From positions 1 to 8,500 of the forward strand of contig JASLHQ010000112.1 in assembly GCA_030152265.1 (NCBI GenBank): a stretch of DNA of 8,500 bases. The letters are read 5' to 3'. Within the stretch, counting starts at the first letter, position 1, and each line of letters begins with the position of its first letter. Positions 6,502-8,500 of this stretch are shown piece after piece. The stretch comes from Savagea sp. GTDB lineage: Bacteria > Bacillota > Bacilli > Bacillales_A > Planococcaceae. The notes under the pieces are model-generated. The model did no database searches, was not told the origin of the DNA, and saw only the letters and a list, made by a program, of their open reading frames with translations. The position numbers and the translations under genes were made by a program.

Positions 6502-6535
6502 AAAAAAACACAATATCTTAAAAGATACTGTGTTT
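6502..6535 (-). terminator. Rho-independent terminator of the DUF418 gene
   Basis: On the minus strand AAAACACAGTATC pairs with GATATTGTGTTTT around a TTTTAA loop and runs into seven T residues. The single imperfect position is a G-U pair in minus-strand RNA. It begins 7 nt after the stop codon of the DUF418 gene and separates that gene from the helicase operon. Confidence 0.85.
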
Positions 6536-6541
6536 TAAATG

Positions 6542-7555
6542 TTAATGGTAAGAACCGTATGCATTTGACCTGAAACCGTATGTGAATTTTCGCCATATCC
6601 ATTCGAGTGGCCCGATGCGGAATTTTTTGAAGTAAAGTACACTCCAAATGACTTCGATTCCGTAAATGATGACGGCTAACCAGAGTGCTTCTTTGGAAGT
6701 GACCGTCTGAAGTTGGAAAAGTTTAATGAGCGCGACACCGAGCAAATTTTGCATAAAATAGTTTGTAAATGCCATTTTACCGACCGCTCCGATCGGCGAC
6801 CAACGTTTTGCGCGCGTTGCATCGTTAAAAAGTAAAAAGAATAACGCGATGTACGCATATGCTGTAGGAATCGCAAATAAAGCAACGAGATGACTCAATC
6901 CGTTTTCTGTTGAAGCGGCACTATAAGTCAATACACCACCGAGCAGAGCGACAGGAAGTAAGATGAGGACGACTCGTGTCCATAAGCGCTGCATCTGTTC
7001 TGTCGGTTCTAACCACCCTTTCTTCCCTACATATAACCCTGTTAAAAACATGATGAAAATGACGAGCATATCTCCGACGACCCAGCCGTTAATGGATGGG
7101 AACCATAGTTGGAAAATGAGTCCGAGCGATTGAAAGGCGAGTAGAACGATAATCCAACTCGCAATCGTCTTCGTAGACCTCCGGTAAAAAGGAAGTAAGA
7201 AGAAACCGATAACAGCATAAATCGGTAAAATCGATCCAAAAAATAAAAAGAAATGGAAAATCCCGAATAAGAGTAAAAAGAGTAAGCGCTTGGAGAATAA
7301 CGATAACGGCGCACGCCCTTTTTGTTCAGCGCGTGAAGCAAATATGAAAAAGCCAACCCCGAATAAAAAGGAGAAAATCGAGAAGAATTTTTTCTCAATG
7401 ATGATAGAAATCCAAATGTCTAACGTCGTCGTCTCTGGAAACATTACCGCTTCGTCTGACGTGACAAACAACGTTTCATAAGCAGGTATGTTAATAAGCA
7501 AAATCCCAAATAGCGCAAGTCCTCGCATAATGTCTAATGTGTCATAACGTTTCAC
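6542..7555 (-). CDS. DUF418 family integral membrane protein (337 aa)
   Basis: This is a polytopic membrane protein of the YeiB/DUF418 group. The N-terminal signature is RYDTLDIMRGLALFGILLIN (residues 3-22). It is followed by a loop and the family's FSFLFGVGFFIFASRAEQKG stretch (61-80). Further membrane segments lie near 88-107, 108-124, 132-150, 160-177, 193-212, 223-243, 263-280 and 290-308. The C-terminal DUF418 domain shows GKMAFTNYFMQ (259-269) and the diagnostic GPLEWIWR (315-322). The family is usually somewhat longer (about 380-400 residues); this copy is short mainly in the loop after the first helix but looks intact at both ends. Members are thought to be transport-related, and the substrate is unknown. 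The start is GTG at 7555, preceded by AAGGAAGTG. It is transcribed alone between two terminators. Confidence 0.9.
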   Translation of the reverse strand: MKRYDTLDIMRGLALFGILLINIPAYETLFVTSDEAVMFPETTTLDIWISIIIEKKFFSIFSFLFGVGFFIFASRAEQKGRAPLSLFSKRLLFLLLFGIFHFFLFFGSILPIYAVIGFFLLPFYRRSTKTIASWIIVLLAFQSLGLIFQLWFPSINGWVVGDMLVIFIMFLTGLYVGKKGWLEPTEQMQRLWTRVVLILLPVALLGGVLTYSAASTENGLSHLVALFAIPTAYAYIALFFLLFNDATRAKRWSPIGAVGKMAFTNYFMQNLLGVALIKLFQLQTVTSKEALWLAVIIYGIEVIWSVLYFKKFRIGPLEWIWRKFTYGFRSNAYGSYH

Positions 7556-7618
7556 GTTTTGTCACTTCCTTTCACACGGCTAGGACGCCGCATTTCAAAT
7601 AAAAGTTGCGAAACGATT

Positions 7619-7653
7619 AAAAAATCGCCCGGTGTTTATGACACATCGAGCGA
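7619..7653 (-). terminator. Rho-independent terminator of the 224-aa membrane protein gene
   Basis: On the minus strand TCGCTCG and GTGT pair with ACAC and CGGGCGA (a two-base bulge and one G-U pair) around a five-base loop, followed by TTTTTT. It starts 5 nt after the stop codon at 7659. No A/T arrangement supports termination on the plus strand. Confidence 0.8.
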
Positions 7654-7658
7654 CTCGT

Positions 7659-8333
7659 CTATTGAAATTCAATAGGAAATGTAAAAATTTCTGGTGCTTC
7701 TGGACAATAATGAACGAGCGCGACGTAGTACGGTGCTGTCATTTTGTCATATTCTTCTCCCGTCAACATAATGTCACGCGTCACGTCTGCATCTGCATTT
7801 TGAATCGACAATGTGATCGTTGCGAGTTGGTGTTCATGCGGAGATAACGTTTGATCTCCGTGCAAACGAATCGATTGAATGAGGGCGGTCGATGGTTCGT
7901 GATGCGCTTCCCACTTTGTGCGCTCTAATGGCGACAAATGCGCACACTCATAGTCGATGCGACTTTTCTCGACAATCGCTTCATTTTCTTCGTTTTGTTC
8001 GGCAGGATGCACATGCTTCGGCGCATATGGATCGAACCAAACCGGAATCCACGCTTCATCTTGCCGGTCCGAGAACGAAAAAAATCCTGTATACGAAGAT
8101 GGAATCCATCGCCCTTCATAAAGTACGAGTACGTGAACGATCATTTCATCTAAGTATCGTTTTGATAAGCCGGTCGGTTCATACTTTACAACACGAGCAG
8201 CGGTTACCTCTCCATTTCTCGTTACTTGTTGTTTCGTCTTCCATTGTTTACTTTGCTTGCGAAAAATCACATACGCGGTCAAAATGACGATAATCGCACT
8301 AAACAGCAATGCCCCTTTTGATAACCATTCCAT
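7659..8333 (-). CDS. Single-pass membrane protein with two DUF3592-like repeats (224 aa)
   Basis: Residues 8-24 form one transmembrane helix (LLFSAIIVILTAYVIF), followed by a basic stretch (RKQSKQWKTK). By the positive-inside rule this puts the rest of the chain in the cytoplasm. Two similar beta-rich units follow. Residues 39-110 (GEVTAARVVKYEPTG ... HVLVLYEG ... WIPVWFDPYAPKHVHP) have the form of DUF3592/SHOCT-linked repeats, in which a strand pair ends in a 'V-VDP-DP--V' motif. Residues 148-218 (TALIQSIRLHGDQ ... ATITLSIQNADAD ... APYYVALVHYCPEAPEIFTF) repeat the pattern more loosely. The linker (111-145) is acidic. The ATG at 8333 follows GGAGAGGAAGAG. The function is unknown; the family assignment is by pattern only. 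Confidence 0.8.
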   Translation of the reverse strand: MEWLSKGALLFSAIIVILTAYVIFRKQSKQWKTKQQVTRNGEVTAARVVKYEPTGLSKRYLDEMIVHVLVLYEGRWIPSSYTGFFSFSDRQDEAWIPVWFDPYAPKHVHPAEQNEENEAIVEKSRIDYECAHLSPLERTKWEAHHEPSTALIQSIRLHGDQTLSPHEHQLATITLSIQNADADVTRDIMLTGEEYDKMTAPYYVALVHYCPEAPEIFTFPIEFQ

Positions 8334-8383
8334 CCATCTCTTCCTCTCCGAATTTTTTCGTTTTGCTTATGACGAAAATTTTC

Positions 8384-8396
8384 AAGGAGACTCCTT
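8384..8396. repeat. Short palindrome upstream of the 224-aa membrane protein gene
   Basis: AAGGAG and CTCCTT are inverted around one base. The element lies about 50 nt upstream of the ATG at 8333, in the presumed leader or promoter. A 10-bp palindrome GAAAATTTTC lies immediately to its left (8374-8383). It could be an operator or a leader hairpin; nothing else supports a function. Confidence 0.25.
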
Positions 8397-8473
8397 TCCA
8401 TCCCCTATTTCAGTCATTCATACGTATACGATGCATTTGGAGAAAAGTTCCATGAAGTCGGATAAACTTCTCT

Positions 8474-8484
8474 TATGGTACACT
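8474..8484 (+). promoter_or_regulatory. Possible plus-strand extended -10 promoter at the window edge
   Basis: The plus strand reads TATGGTACACT: TG, one base, then TACACT (4 of 6 to TATAAT). No clear -35 is present. If real, it would start a divergent transcript near 8491 for a gene beyond the right edge. Confidence 0.3.
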
Positions 8485-8500
8485 AACGATAAGAGACAAC

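Noticed and set aside
6442..6513. A 24-codon N-terminal extension of the operon's first gene from an ATG at 6513
   Set aside because: It starts inside the preceding terminator and has no ribosome binding site, while the ATG at 6441 has AGGAGGGG at ideal spacing.
6542..7555. The DUF418 gene as a broken or truncated copy
   Set aside because: It is shorter than usual for the family, but both terminal signatures, the start signal and the terminator are intact.
7892..8287. A plus-strand open frame of 131 codons
   Set aside because: It lies wholly antisense to the membrane protein gene at 7659-8333, with no start signal and an implausible His/Ser/Arg-rich product.

Overview
The window reads as chromosome of a low-to-moderate-GC Firmicute, probably a thermophilic or thermotolerant Bacillaceae such as Anoxybacillus or Geobacillus. 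That assignment is an inference from strong AGGAGG-type ribosome binding sites, GTG and TTG starts, U-tailed terminators, and a DUF418-family membrane protein of the kind common in bacilli. No rRNA, tRNA, CRISPR array, transposase or integrase is visible. Every supported gene lies on the minus strand, so transcription runs from right to left.

Right part (about 6505-8500). A possible plus-strand promoter sits at the extreme right edge. Next come a single-pass membrane protein with two DUF3592-like repeats (8333-7659) and its terminator, then a polytopic DUF418 protein (7555-6542) with its own terminator. These look like ordinary accessory or housekeeping genes.

Centre (6441-1095). This is a self-contained, tightly coupled four-gene operon, isolated by terminators on both sides. 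Its order is a 340-aa protein with a winged-helix-like N-terminus, a 195-aa coiled-coil protein, a 155-aa coiled-coil protein, and a 1097-aa Upf1-type SF1 helicase. The helicase starts with a hydrophobic segment and a coiled coil. The gene junctions overlap by 17, 8 and 1 nt. The two small proteins share a recognisable segment of about 32 residues, so they look paralogous. I recognise none of the three small products. The operon has the look of an accessory, possibly anti-phage, membrane-associated helicase system, but it carries no visible nuclease, PLD, Vsr or protease domain and I cannot match it to a named system. This is the main candidate for something undescribed.

Left part (1-1094). 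After the operon terminator there is an AT-rich 180-nt intergenic region with an extended -10 promoter and two inverted repeats with perfect 8-bp arms. It precedes a regulator-like gene that runs off the left edge. That protein combines two helix-turn-helix-like segments at the N-terminus, an unknown middle, and a ribbon-helix-helix-like segment where the window ends. It may regulate itself or the neighbouring operon, but no direct evidence links the two.
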